DNA of 60,000 bases from Mesostigma viride (Eukaryota; Streptophyta; Mesostigmatophyceae; Mesostigmatales; Mesostigmataceae), in the NCBI GenBank assembly GCA_009746045.1, contig RPFO01000079.1, positions 4,240,271 to 4,300,270 of the forward strand, given 5' to 3'. The notes beneath the pieces are model-generated. The model ran no database searches. It had not been told where the DNA came from and saw only the letters and a list, made by a program, of their open reading frames with translations. This document shows positions 1-10,954 of this stretch, one piece after another; within the stretch, counting starts at the first letter, position 1, and the number at the start of each line of letters is the position of its first letter. Made by a program: the position numbers and the translations under genes.

Positions 1-341
1 ACAGTGACTATTGCATCTGCACCTAGAAGTCCAGGACTAAGTCTGCGGTACCCACAGACCACAGGTTAAGGTTCCTATTTCCTGCGTACGACGTATCAAT
101 CCAATACCGTCGTAGGTACAGCACCTAATTCCTGTCAGCCCAGGAATTACTGTCGACCCCATATGTCGTCGGCAAATATTCACGTCCGACTTAGAAGAAC
201 AGCCGGCTCGCGCTCGCGCGCGACCGGGAAGTCGGAACGCCATAACTTTCTTGATACTCGTCGGAATGAACTCGTTCCGGTGCCGCTGGAATCGCAGAGA
301 TATGCCGAATCAGGATCACGCCAATGCGCTTGGCGTTAACT
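1..341 (-). mobile_element. Partial LTR of the E8 family, antisense, cut by the window edge
   Basis: This stretch is the reverse complement of the first ~340 bp of the E8 LTR (compare 45881 onward and 53209 onward). It ends at 341 with GGCGTTAACT, the complement of the LTR start AGTTAACGCC. The following bases CCACT are part of the host E7-type LTR (compare 42527-42540), so this is the end of a minus-strand E8-family copy inserted into an E7-type LTR. The rest of the element lies outside the window. Like the E8 3' LTR, this copy has an extra GGATTGAT-type block that the E8 5' LTR lacks. Confidence 0.9.
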
Positions 342-515
342 CCACTCACCTACCATAATTACCAATGTTCACGCTACCTTGAGGTAGCCATGGAAAGCCA
401 CACCATATGGACGTAATAAATAATTTTCCTGGCTCCTGACGCTTAAGTTGGCAATGATTCACCACCTACAAATTATTAATTTAAGTCCCCATAATAATCA
501 CACATGCCTTTAACA
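342..515 (+). mobile_element. 3' end of an E7-family LTR
   Basis: This matches the last ~174 bp of the two E7 LTRs (ends at 42705 and 44866), from the CACTCACCTACC region to the terminal TTTAACA, with a few substitutions. It runs directly into minisatellite at 516. The left part was split off by the antisense E8-family insertion. It may be a solo LTR or the 3' LTR of an element mostly outside the window. Confidence 0.85.
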
Positions 516-2890
516 GAAGGGGCGGCTGCACACACATGTACATACACCATGCACGCAAGGGGCGGCTGCACACACGTGTACATACACCATGCACGCAAGG
601 GGCAAGTGCACGCACACTTACACACACACCGCGCACGCAAGGGGCAACTGCACACACACGTACACACACCATGCACGGAAGGGGCGGCTGCACACACATG
701 TACATACACCATGCACGCAAGGGGCGGCTGCACACACGTGTACATACACCATGCACGCAAGGGGCAAGTGCACGCACACTTACACACACACCGCGCACGC
801 AAGGGGCAACTGCACACACACGTACATCCACCGCGCACGCAAGGGGCGGCTGCACACACACGTACACACACCATGCACGCTTGGGGCGACGGCACTCACA
901 TGTACATACACCGCGCACGCAAGGGGCGGCTGCACACACACGTACACACACCATGCACGCAAGGGGCGGCTGCACACACACGTACATACACCGCGCACGC
1001 AAGGGGCGGCTGCACACACACGTACATCCACCGCGCACGCAAGGGGCAACTGCACACACACGTACACACACCATGCACGGAAGGGGCGGCTGCACACACA
1101 TGTACATACACCATGCACGCAAGGGGCGGCTGCACACACGTGTACATACACCATGCACGCAAGGGGCAAGTGCACGCACACTTACACACACACCGCGCAC
1201 GCAAGGGGCAACTGCACACACACGTACATCCACCGCGCACGCAAGGGGCGGCTGCACACACACGTACACACACCATGCACGCTTGGGGCGACGGCACTCA
1301 CATGTACATACACCGCGCACGCAAGGGGCGGCTGCACACACACGTACACACACCATGCACGCAAGGGCCGGCTGCACTCACATGTACATACACCGCGCAT
1401 GCAAGGGGCGAGTGCACGCACACTTACACACACACCGCGCACGCAAGGGACGCCTGCACACACACGTACATCCACCATGCACGCAAGGGCCGGCTGCACA
1501 CACACGTACATCCACCGAGCACGCAAGGGGCAACTGCACACACACGTACATCCACCGCGCACGCAAGGGGCAAGTGCACACACACGTACATCCACCGCGC
1601 ACGCAAGGGGCGAGTGCACACACACGTACATCCACCGCGCACGCAAGGGGCGGCTGCACACACACATACACACCATGCACGCAAGGGCCGGCATGCACAC
1701 ACACGTACATCCACCGCGCACGCAAGGGGCAACTGCACACACACGTACACACACCGCGCACGCAAGGGGCGAGTGCACACACACGTACATCCACCGCGCA
1801 CGCAAGGAGCGACTGCACACACACGTACATCCACCGCGCATGCAAGGGCCGGCTGCACACACACGTACATCCACCGCGCATGCAAGGGGCGGCTGCACAC
1901 ACACGTACACACACCATGCACGCAAGGGCCGGCTGCACTCACATGTACATACACCATGCACGCAAGGGGCCGGCTGAACTCACATGTACATACACCATGC
2001 ACACAAGGGGCGGCTGCACACACACGTACATCCACCGCGCACGCAAGGGGCGGCTGCACACACACGTACACACACCGCGCACGCAAGGGACGGCTGCACA
2101 CAAACGTACATACACCGCGCACGCAAGGGGCGGCTGCACACACATGTACATCCACCATGCACGCAAGGGGCGAGTGCACTCACATGTACATACACCATGC
2201 ACGCAAGGGGCAACTGCACACACACGTACATCCACCGCGCATGCAAGGGGCGGCTGCACACACACGTACACACACCATGCACAGAAGGGACGGCTGCACA
2301 CAAACGTACATACACCGCGCACGCAAGGGGCAACTGCACACACACGTACACACACCATGCACGCTTGGGGCGACGGCACTCACATGTACATCCACCGCGC
2401 ACGCAAGGGGCGGCTGCACACACACGTACATCCACCATGCACGCAAGGAGCGGCTGCACTCACATGTACATACACCGCGCATGCAAGGGGCGGTTGCACA
2501 CACACGTACACACACCATGCACGCAAGGGGCGGCTGCACACACACGTACATACACCGCGCACGCAAGGGGCGGCTGCACACACACGTACATCCACCGCGC
2601 ACGCAAGGGGCAACTGCACACACACGTACACACACCATGCACGGAAGGGGCGGCTGCACACACATGTACATACACCATGCACGCAAGGGGCGGCTGCACA
2701 CACGTGTACATACACCATGCACGCAAGGGGCAAGTGCACGCACACTTACACACACACCGCGCACGCAAGGGGCAACTGCACACACACGTACACACACCAT
2801 GCACGGAAGGGGCGGCTGCACACACATGTACATACACCATGCACGCAAGGGGCGGCTGCACACACGTGTACATACACCATGCACGCAAGG
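516..2890. repeat. 40-bp minisatellite, block 1
   Basis: Tandem 40-bp units. One half is GCACGCAAGGGGCGGCTGCA and the other is CA-rich around ACGTACATACACC. Variants (GGCAACTGC, GGCAAGTGC, GGCCGGCTGC, CATGCACGG, CTTGGGGCGACGGC) recur in ordered runs. A roughly four-unit run near 520-680 recurs near 680-840, 1080-1240 and 2640-2890, so higher-order units exist. The array has no stop codons in several frames on both strands, giving very long accidental ORFs. The block ends at CAAGG, the target site of E1. Confidence 0.97.
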
Positions 2891-3302
2891 TGTTAGGGAT
2901 ATTATATCCACCTGGCCACAATATATCCCAGCCTGATTTATTTCTTGTTGGATTTATTCCATATGGACTGGGAATTTGATAGCTATGATAAGCTAGATGA
3001 ATCGGGCTCAATGAGCTGATCAATATTCATGTGCCATAGTCCTATTCTTGGACATGGATGACTTGTACCCTGAGTCAGCCTAGTAGCATCACGTATTTGA
3101 TTGACAAGTGGTGCTATGGCCTATTGGACAAGTGTTTGGTCCATGAGCTGACAAATGTTGGAAGCTCATGATGACACATGTTATGACTTACATGATGACA
3201 AGTGGGTAGACTCATTGTATGACAGTTGTCACTCCAAGGAGAAGAGATGTGTCACTTTATTAATCATGTTATGTGGCACATTATTATGTAGACACTTGGC
3301 AT

Positions 3303-3826
3303 TGTCTGAGGTTATGCCCACCTCTTGCCGTGTATTTATGCTAGGTAGTCTAGCCGTGTGCTATTCCAACTTATCGCATCACATTTTATATAGTGGCGAG
3401 TGAGATATTTAGTGCCGATGGTCCTATTCCGGCACTGAGCGTGCAATATGTGTGGCGATAATTAGAGTGGCCGTACCTATGTCCACGTCATGATGCGCCT
3501 GCACCTGTGCGCAGTACTTTCTAGAATGTGCACCGTATGCATGCATTCGACACCACTAGTGATGCTGACCTGTCATTTGTGCCAGCCGTTAGATTGTCGC
3601 CAAGGGTAGTGCCGACCCCATGCCACCGTGCATGATTTTAGGGTTGGCAACTCCACGAACTCTCCCCTTTTCCTTGCTAGCAAGTGACAATGTAGCAATT
3701 TAGGCTAATGGCTGCCCGATGGCAAGGGCAATGCCATAGCCGTGCTGCCAATATGCGTTAATTAATTCTAATGAATTACGTCAATTATCATGTTGACCAA
3801 GTAACGCATTATACATATTTTAAACA
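3303..3826 (+). repeat. E2 5' LTR
   Basis: 524-bp direct repeat of 4786-5309, TG...CA ends. A TTTATATAG stretch near 3387 could act as a TATA element. Confidence 0.93.
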
Positions 3827-4785
3827 TGGTATCGGAGCTGATGGTTCATGGTCTTTCAGCCTTTGCCTGGCGAGCATTATTTTCTTCCCACCTCGAGGAC
3901 GAGGTGTGCTTGCATCGCCGGCACTTTCGTTGGAGTTTCGCCTTTGCGCGAGTCTGGCCACGGCCGTTGTAGTCCGCCAAGCCATTTACGAGGACAGCGC
4001 AGCTAGCACTTGGTGCCGCTGGCGTTGCTGCCAGCAGACCTGGATTCGGTGTGTTGCATATATTTGCGTAAAACAGATTCGTGAGCACACCCGCAGCTGC
4101 CAGTGTGCATGGTGTGCAAGCGTTGACGCTGGGTGCCTGAAGTCCGTGTTTGGTTCTGGGCGGGGACAGCCAACTTTTTTCATTTTTTCGACGACAGCAA
4201 ATTTTTTGTTCCGGATGCTGATTCCGCTGCTGGCACAGTGAGCCGTGAGGCTTCGAGCCCATTTTCGCAGAGTCTACGAGCTGATATCGCCTTGTATGGC
4301 AAGCGGCATTGATCCGCTAGACTTTTATACTCGACTTTTTATGTCGAGCGCCCAGTGCCTGCCCGAGAGCCACGTGCCGTGAGCCTAGTGCCGGGAGAGC
4401 CCGTAAGAGCCGCTGAGCCAGGAGCCGCCGAGCCAAGGAGCCTAGAGCCAAGAGCCAGGGGGTGTATGAGCCGAGCGCCTTTTGTCGAGATTTCGTTGAT
4501 AATCAGTTCGGATTTTTTATGACCTGCCGGCCATTGTTTTTTGTCATAGTTGAGCTAGTCCTTTGTTGGCCGTTGACCTGAAAGGACCTTCTCCTTGAGG
4601 GGGGGTGCCTGATTCCCCATCTTTCTTGCTGGTACTGAGTTTGAACCTCCTTATCCCCACCATGGTTAGCCGTGTAAGGGGGGTATGCCAGGGTGTTTTG
4701 TACCCGGCTATCCTACCTAGTTATTGAGGGGGGAGAGGAAGGAGTGTCATGTTTCTTTTGAGCACGCATGAGCTGTGCAAGGGGG
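3827..4785 (+). other. E2 internal non-coding region
   Basis: It opens with the primer site TGGTATCGGAGC (3827-3838). The open frame crossing 3771-4241 starts inside the LTR and shows no known motif, so I do not call it a gene. At about 4365-4490 there is a degenerate GAGCC/GAGCCG repeat run. Two G-rich purine tracts occur near the 3' end: TTGAGGGGGGAGAGG near 4725 and AAGGGGG just before the 3' LTR. The second is the likely plus-strand primer. Confidence 0.75.
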
Positions 4786-5309
4786 TGTCTGAGGTTATGC
4801 CCACCTCTTGCCGTGTATTTATGCTAGGTAGTCTAGCCGTGTGCTATTCCAACTTATCGCATCACATTTTATATAGTGGCGAGTGAGATATTTAGTGCCG
4901 ATGGTCCTATTCCGGCACTGAGCGTGCAATATGTGTGGCGATAATTAGAGTGGCCGTACCTATGTCCACGTCATGATGCGCCTGCACCTGTGCGCAGTAC
5001 TTTCTAGAATGTGCACCGTATGCATGCATTCGACACCACTAGTGATGCTGACCTGTCATTTGTGCCAGCCGTTAGATTGTCGCCAAGGGTAGTGCCGACC
5101 CCATGCCACCGTGCATGATTTTAGGGTTGGCAACTCCACGAACTCTCCCCTTTTCCTTGCTAGCAAGTGACAATGTAGCAATTTAGGCTAATGGCTGCCC
5201 GATGGCAAGGGCAATGCCATAGCCGTGCTGCCAATATGCGTTAATTAATTCTAATGAATTACGTCAATTGTCATGTTGACCAAGTAACGCATTATACATA
5301 TTTTAAACA
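4786..5309 (+). repeat. E2 3' LTR
   Basis: Direct repeat of 3303-3826 with one substitution seen by eye. Ends at AAACA, followed by the GGCAT duplicate. Confidence 0.93.
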
Positions 5310-5498
5310 GGCATCTAGCTATTATGCCAGCTCTTTGGATCATGTCTAGAATGTTCTAGGAATGTTCTAAGAATATGCCAGGAATATTCCTGGAATATAC
5401 TGAGAATATGCTGGGAATATGCTAGGAATATGCTAGGATGTTTCTACAAGCTTCTGTGATGATGTCATTGCTGATGTCATCCTTCCTAGCCTAAAAGG

Positions 5499-5505
5499 TA
5501 TAAAA
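5499..5505 (+). promoter_or_regulatory. TATA box in the E1 5' LTR
   Basis: TATAAAA lies about 200 bp before the LTR end; the same box in the 3' LTR is 26012-26018. Spacing from box to AATAAA (5577) fits a U3/R layout. Confidence 0.6.
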
Positions 5506-5576
5506 GTAAACTGCCCCCTAAGGGCAGGTACCTCCATTCAACCTCCATTCAAGCTCTTCTCCAACTATTATATTCT

Positions 5577-5582
5577 AATAAA
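5577..5582 (+). promoter_or_regulatory. Poly(A) signal in the E1 LTR
   Basis: AATAAA, repeated at 26090-26095 in the 3' LTR. In the 3' copy it would end the element transcript; in the 5' copy it must be bypassed. Confidence 0.5.
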
Positions 5583-5710
5583 GCCATTTATTCTTCCACG
5601 TAAATTGTCTTCAACCTCTCTTTCTTTCAGCACCTGCAAGGTGTGTGGGTAGCAAGGCCAAGCACAAGGCATTGTGTAAAACCCATTAGTCTCCTCTCCC
5701 AATCCAAACA

Positions 5711-5722
5711 TGGTATCGGAGG
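5711..5722 (+). promoter_or_regulatory. E1 primer-binding site
   Basis: TGGTATCGGAGG abuts the 5' LTR. Plant and algal copia elements typically have TGGTATCAGAGC here, pairing with cleaved initiator-Met tRNA. The same core follows the 5' LTRs of E2 (3827) and E7 (42706). Confidence 0.8.
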
Positions 5723-5793
5723 TTTGTTACTGAGGAACAAGAAGACCACTGTGAACCCAGAGACATCCAGTTCCATTGGCGACTGAAGACACC

Positions 5794-7458
5794 ATGGCTA
5801 CCAAGGAAGCGTGCTACAAGCAATTCCGGGCAACAAGCAAGTCCATCACAACGTTTGATGGGCGGTCTCTGAGGAAATGGGAAGAAATCAAGGCTGTGTT
5901 GAAGGCCTTAGCATCGGCCTATTGTGACCTGGTCAAGGTCCTAACTGGAGAGGAGGATTCGCTAAAGGAGGTCAAGACTGCGCTGCTGGAGGCGGAGGAG
6001 CTACTGCACGGAAGGCGTTCTGCTCAAGCAAAGAAGGAGGGCTCCCCTAACGGCCAGGTTTTCCACACTACTACGAAGAAAAGTGGAGGAAAGAGGCGGT
6101 GCAATTACTGCAAGAAGGCCGGGCACGTGGACACCCAGTGCTGGGAGAAGCATCCGGAGCTGAAGCAAGAACGCAAGAACAAGGCAACGCGACGGAACCA
6201 AGCGAGAAAGGAGCACTCACCAGGTGCCAGCGAGGCGCGTATCACCGAGGAGGCTGCGGAGCGGTCCGGCTTCGTCTTCGCCACCATCGCCGAGTCGCCA
6301 TCGCCGTCGGATGCTGCTGCACTCACGCAGTATGAAAGGAAAGCACCGACCAGCTGGGTGCTGGATTCCGCAGCGAGCTGTCACATGACGCCATGCCCGT
6401 CGGACTTCGTGTGCCTGCACCCTCATGACAGGGAAATCGCCGGCTCAGGCGGCCAACTGAAGGCGACAGCCATCGGGACTGTCAAACTGAAGCTGCCGGG
6501 TCAGGACGCGGACGTGCACCTCCAAAACGCGCTGCTCGTTCCCAGGCTGAGCACCCGACTTCTATCAGTCGGCCAGCTCGTCAAGGATGGCCACAAGGTC
6601 GACCTCGCCCAGCGGGTTGCTGTGCTGGACAGCAGGCACTGCAGCATCGGGACGAGGAACAACACCTACTTTTTGCCCGCGCACGGTGCGGACGCAGCGA
6701 TGGACGCCATCCCAGAGCTGAAATCGTCGGCGACGAGCTTCAAGAACGACGCTGCCTGTCAAGGGCAGAAAATGGCGAGCAGCGAGCGCAGCATCTCACG
6801 TGCCTCGGGACACGCGGCGGAGTGGCTGGCCGTGGGCCTAACGGTCATACTGGCCATGCTTGCCCGTGTATGCGGGATCGGGGGCGGCCTACTGGGCATT
6901 ACTCGCACACTGCGTGGCTTTTTATACTCTGCGCCGGCCCAGTGGAAGTTCACGCCAATTCGAGAAGTTTCCAGCGCAATGGAGAAGTCCGTGTCAGACG
7001 CTGAAGTACTTCCAGAAACTGCGGTCCAGAACAGCCCAGTGCAGGCGGAGCGCGTTGTCGCCGCCAGCATACCAGGTGATACTGGTGCTAGTAACCAAAG
7101 TCCGGCGACCAGACCAAAGGCGCGGCGCTCGAACGCTGCCAGCCTAACTGAGGGGGAACAAATTCGTGACGCGAGGGCGAAATCGACCAAGCTGCCAAAT
7201 TTTTCTAAGTCCTGGACTGCCAAGTCCGGTGCTGGCGCGAGGCCTCGAGCGAGCCGACCACGTCGTGGACAGCGACCTGTCAGCCAAAGTGCGGTCAAGC
7301 ACCAACGGTCAAGTCGACTGCAAAATGCTGCCAAGGCATCACGTCGGTCAGTTGACGGTGTTCGGCCAGGCCATGGCATTTGCAATTGCGCTAGCTGCAA
7401 CGACCCTTGGAAATTGTCGCCCAGGATGCACAGACCCCACTTCTCAAGGTTGCCCTAA
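5794..7458 (+). CDS. Gag-protease polyprotein of E1 with an unrelated tail
   Basis: A 554-residue ORF from the ATG at 5794 (context ACCATGG; the frame is open upstream only from a TTG). The N-terminus looks like a shortened copia Gag: a start region with FDG and W joined directly to a short helical part. A CX2CX4HX4C zinc knuckle is at residues 103-116. A copia-type protease follows, with WVLDSAASCHMT at ~188-199 (aspartate 191, usual DSGAS-like box) and LLSVGQL, which in full elements leads into integrase. Integrase and RT are absent. Instead ~250 residues follow with one hydrophobic stretch (WLAVGLTVILAML, ~340-355) and a basic tail. The hydrophobic stretch might be a membrane segment or an accident of captured DNA. 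Confidence 0.8.
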   Translation: MATKEACYKQFRATSKSITTFDGRSLRKWEEIKAVLKALASAYCDLVKVLTGEEDSLKEVKTALLEAEELLHGRRSAQAKKEGSPNGQVFHTTTKKSGGKRRCNYCKKAGHVDTQCWEKHPELKQERKNKATRRNQARKEHSPGASEARITEEAAERSGFVFATIAESPSPSDAAALTQYERKAPTSWVLDSAASCHMTPCPSDFVCLHPHDREIAGSGGQLKATAIGTVKLKLPGQDADVHLQNALLVPRLSTRLLSVGQLVKDGHKVDLAQRVAVLDSRHCSIGTRNNTYFLPAHGADAAMDAIPELKSSATSFKNDAACQGQKMASSERSISRASGHAAEWLAVGLTVILAMLARVCGIGGGLLGITRTLRGFLYSAPAQWKFTPIREVSSAMEKSVSDAEVLPETAVQNSPVQAERVVAASIPGDTGASNQSPATRPKARRSNAASLTEGEQIRDARAKSTKLPNFSKSWTAKSGAGARPRASRPRRGQRPVSQSAVKHQRSSRLQNAAKASRRSVDGVRPGHGICNCASCNDPWKLSPRMHRPHFSRLP

Positions 7459-8608
7459 TGTTTTGTCTGTGGGAAATGAACTTGTATGTCGACTTTTGTG
7501 TCGTGTTTGCTGGAAATTGTGAGGCGCCGTAAGCGTGCGTGTTCTGGTTCTTTCTTTGTGTTCTTCCAGCAATTATGTGCTTATTTTGCCATGCGTTCAG
7601 TGGCAATGGCCCACGCATTTGGGTATTGTTCCCACGAGACGTTTTCTACGTACCTGGAGTGTATATCCAGAGTTTTTGCACGCTATTTGTGGCACTGGTC
7701 TGCGGCGTAGTGAAGCGCCGTTATATCGTCGTGATCTACGACTTGTTTTCGTAAGTTAAGTGCCTGTGACGCGTGTGTTATTTTGTTTTGTGCTGAGAGC
7801 ATTGCTTGTATGCAAATATTTACGTCCTTTGTGTCGAATTTGGCTGTGCATGTCGGCATAGCCTGTAATGTCGGACGTAATGTTTACTCTCGGGCATTGA
7901 TTTGTGAATCGTGACGAAGAAATCGTTACCTGTGTTCGCCTTTGTGGCGGTAATGTTTTGCACGTCCTGTTTTCTTTGCTATGAAGCGTGTTTATCTGTT
8001 ATGGCCACTGTGTCTTGTGTTGAAGGTTGTATTGTACCTTGTTTGTGCGGCACTTGTTGCCATGTTTGTTTGCTCACCCCGTTTATTTGGCGTAAAACGT
8101 GATGTTGGTGTCATTTATTTTGTGAGATGGCGTATGTTATGTTGCTCCGTGTGTATACAGCACGTGTTGTTGCCGTTACCCTACCTCTATACCGTTTGGG
8201 TTAGCTCATAAGGACCTTCTTTGTTGGCATGTGTTGCCGTATTGTATGTGTGGGACTGTGTGGCCCTATTGTGTCCATGGGCAGCCGCTTTGAGTGAGGG
8301 GGGAATGTCGCATCTAGAGCACTTTTTCCAACTAAGGGTTGGGTATCAGCCATCCAGGATTGATGGGCAGCTAGTGCGTTGCTGCTATGGCAGGACACTC
8401 ATTCGCGTCGCCGGGGGGGGATCAGTGGCGGTAGTGCGGCTCATGACCGCATGTTGGAGCTTCAAGCGTTTCACGAGGACGGCATCTTCATTTTCAGTTG
8501 CACCATGCTAGCAACTGGACGGCATGCTACGAGCATGTGACTAAGGGGGGTGTTGAGATTCCACCTACCCAGACATCTTTTGCATTGTGCCCATGTGGCT
8601 AAGGGGGG
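7459..8608 (+). other. E1 3' non-coding region and polypurine tract
   Basis: T/G-rich, with only short open frames and no domain I recognise. Three similar G-rich motifs occur: GTGAGGGGGGAATGTC near 8295, CTAAGGGGGGTGTTGAG near 8543, and AAGGGGGG at 8601-8608 directly before the 3' LTR. The last is the functional position; the others look like copies of the tract. Confidence 0.7.
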
Positions 8609-8826
8609 TGTTAGGGATATTATATCCACCTGGCCACAATATATCCCAGCCTGATTTATTTCTTGTTGGATTTATTCCATATGGACTGGGAATTTGATAG
8701 CTATGATAAGCTAGATGAATCGGGCTCAATGAGCTGATCAATATTCATGTGCCATAGTCCTATTCTTGGACATGGATGACTTGTACCCTGAGTCAGCCTA
8801 GTAGCATCACGTATTTGATTGACAAG

Positions 8827-9235
8827 AGTTAGCTGAGATACCTCGAGGCTGACTTGTGGCCGGAGCCACACAGGGGAACATACAGTGTGACCGGAGTTAT
8901 TCTGGCGGAGACAGAATAACGGTGCCGAGCGCCGGTTGTGGCGCGACGCACACACGTGTACGCAAGTTACGTAGCTAGCAACTAGTCTAGTGGACGTTGT
9001 GCGTAGTAACGTTGCTCCAGGTCTAGAAGCCTCTAGAACCTGGACACGTGGCGGACAAGTGAGCGTAGTCCAGTTGTCCTAGGGATCTCGTGTGAGTGAT
9101 GTGTCCACGACATATAATGTGTGCCCACATATGGAGTGAATAATGACAAGGAACGCCCCGATCCCTGGCGTTGCTGCAGCCATCATTCTCACACTGAGTC
9201 CCCAACGTCTCCGACGTACATCTATATATCTAACT
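8827..9235 (+). repeat. E3 5' LTR
   Basis: 409 bp, identical by eye to 25220-25628. Ends AGTTAG/CTAACT form a perfect 6-bp inverted repeat in place of TG/CA. A CATATAATG box at 9111-9119 could be a TATA element. The next bases TTGGATTAGAC (9235 on) are not the initiator-Met site. Confidence 0.94.
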
Positions 9236-9245
9236 TGGATTAGAC

Positions 9246-9650
9246 ATGGCGCCGAAGAACTCGGAAGCTAAGAACAACAATGTCCGTCCCACCCTTCAGC
9301 GGGGAGGGGCAGGAAACGGTCGGGGTCGGCCTCCCGCTAACCGGGAGCCCCCCATTACCACGAGACTGCCTTTCACGGCGTCTCAGAGGAGAATGTCTCC
9401 TCGCAGTTCCCCACCGCGGGAGCGTGACGAAAATGTCACCTACCGCATGGTGGTGGCGGACAACCCTCGCCGGCAGCGTGAAGCTGTCGCTGCCGAGGAG
9501 TCTGCCCCCAGGGGAACCGGGGCACCGGGACTCGCAACGAGTCCGAGGTTGCCCCGCACCTCATGCCACCCGCCCCAGGGCGACAGGTGGAAGAGGATTC
9601 CTCCTCTATGGAGGAGGGGGAGGCTTCACCCTCTCCTAGGAGAGAGGTGA
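9246..9650 (+). pseudogene. E3 gag, N-terminal frame
   Basis: ATG at 9246 lies only 11 bp after the LTR. The first ~80 codons are basic, proline/arginine-rich and disordered, and hold the conserved piece NVTYRMVVADNPRR. E6 has NVTFRTVVADQPRR in the same place (33342-33390), so this frame is real up to there. Conserved sequence then continues one frame back (open from 9482). The same direction of frame change occurs at the same place in E6. The codons after ~9500 in this frame are probably not used. Confidence 0.7.
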
Positions 9651-10270
9651 CCTCCGGCCAGACGAGGTCATCGTCTGGCAATACCTCTGTCGGGAGGGCG
9701 CTGGCAGGCATGAGCCTCGGCGCGAACCCGACCCCTGCGTCCCAGGACGCAGGTGAGGTTTATGTTGACGGTTGGGGCCAGCTCCCCTTCAAGATCCCGG
9801 TGCGTAATGCACCAAATTTTCTGCCTTTCGACGGCTGGCGACTCCGCCAGCAGAGTACCCTCCCTGGCGGCTTCGTCCTGACCAAGTTCGCGGTTCAGGC
9901 GGTGGCGGCCGAGCTCCCGGAGGACGTCCATTGTCGTTTTTCGCATGTTCAGGTTGCGATTTTGATCCGGCTGTACTTCTTGGCCGTGAGACAAGGAGTA
10001 ACGGCTCTCGACATGTATTCGGAGGCTCGCCAGGTGGCAGCGGCCACGGTGGTGGCCAAGCCACCTCGGCCGGCCGAGGAGATGCCAAGGATGCCACCTG
10101 TCGTGCCAGTCGGCTGGGGACCTGCGACGGCATCCCCTGGTTCGGCAGCGACATCGACTGCGTCGCAGCAGCTGGCTGCAACTGTGTCGCCCCCGGCGTC
10201 GGCGGCGACCTTGCCGGCCGCGGCATCCAAGACTGCAGCACCGGTGGGCGCCCCGTCTTCTCCAGTGGTG

Positions 10271-10304
<34 letters not shown>

Positions 10305-10954
10305 CAGCAGCGACAGCGACAGCGGCAGCGACCCCTAGGCGGGCGGAGGGCAAGCGCCAGCCGCCTCCCCACGACACACCCGCCGCTGAGTCGGCACCGT
10401 CGGCATCAGCCGACAACACCAACGCCATCACCACCCACCCCCCCACGAAGGCGGGTGCTTCGGCACCCCCATCGCAGTCCCAAGCCCCCGGCAGGGCCGG
10501 CAAGGGACCTGCCACGGCCCAGGCCGTGGCAAGGGATCATCCATCTCCCCCAGGGGAGGAGGATGTGGCCATGGAGACAGCCGAGGCACGCATCCCTGGG
10601 GATGACGTCGTCTCACTCCGTGAGCCAACCCTTTGGCGCGCAGTCCAGCGCTGCGCCCAGGGTATCCAAGGGGTGGCCAGCGAGAGGCTGGACGACAGGT
10701 TGGCTGAACACACCAGCCTGTTGTGTGCGATCATCTATCATTTGCTCGATCAACCCTCGATTGAGCCGATGACCAGGAGGATGTGCGAGGCACTCCTCCC
10801 CGCCCTGCAGACCTTGCTGCGCGGCAAGAAGATCCGGGTGAATCTGGCCACGATGGTGGAGATGGTGCAGACGTTGCACCGGGTGTGCATGCAGCAAGCA
10901 AGTATGTATCTCCCCACTTGGTTGCGTGTACAGACAGGTAGCCAGCAGGGGGGG
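9482..10954 (+). pseudogene. E3 gag, middle segment
   Basis: Open from 9482, after TGA at 9479, to 11296. It matches E6 through SSxEEGE and TSVGRALAGM-like pieces. An alanine/threonine tract (10271-10330) is encoded by a GCGACA hexamer repeat. A helical, leucine-rich part (~10620-10930, LWRAVQRCAQG and LLPALQTLL) has a clear E6 counterpart and is probably capsid. Coding sense is lost at a run of seven G (10948-10954), where the next frame picks up. One missing base there would account for it. Confidence 0.7.

Larger units (their letters stand above)
3303..5309 (+). mobile_element. E2: small non-autonomous LTR retrotransposon
   Basis: Complete 2,007-bp element in the E1 5' LTR. The duplication GGCAT is at 3298-3302 and 5310-5314. 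The LTRs are 3303-3826 and 4786-5309, 524 bp each. They start TGTCTGAGG and end TTTTAAACA, and I saw one difference (A/G in GTCAATTATCATG near 3789). A primer site TGGTATCGGAGC follows the 5' LTR and a purine tract AAGGGGG precedes the 3' LTR. The internal part is only 959 bp with no retrotransposon domain, so it must use proteins supplied by another element. The shared primer site and TG...CA ends suggest an E1-type partner. Confidence 0.93.
2891..5710 (+). repeat. E1 5' LTR, split by E2
   Basis: LTR parts are 2891-3302 and 5315-5710, with E2 and one duplicate GGCAT between them. The start TGTTAGGGATATT and end ATCCAAACA match the 3' LTR. The right part holds the core promoter and a poly(A) signal. 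A run around 5343-5440 repeats GGAATAT/GAATATGC motifs several times. Confidence 0.92.

Noticed and set aside
516-2890. CRISPR array
   Set aside because: The units are directly adjacent with no unique spacers, and the setting is eukaryotic retrotransposon DNA.
504-2936. Very long ORFs over the minisatellite (for example 504-2936 forward, 29275-32742 forward, and many reverse frames)
   Set aside because: They follow from a stop-free 40-bp repeat read in every frame on both strands. They run into LTR sequence, share no domain, and several overlapping frames are equally long.
3771-4241. 156-codon ORF in E2 as a gene
   Set aside because: It begins inside the LTR, has no domain, and is matched by an equally long frame on the other strand.
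7459-8608. Several 60-96-codon ORFs downstream of E1 gag-protease
   Set aside because: They overlap in different frames, lack motifs and lie in the 3' non-coding region before the purine tract.
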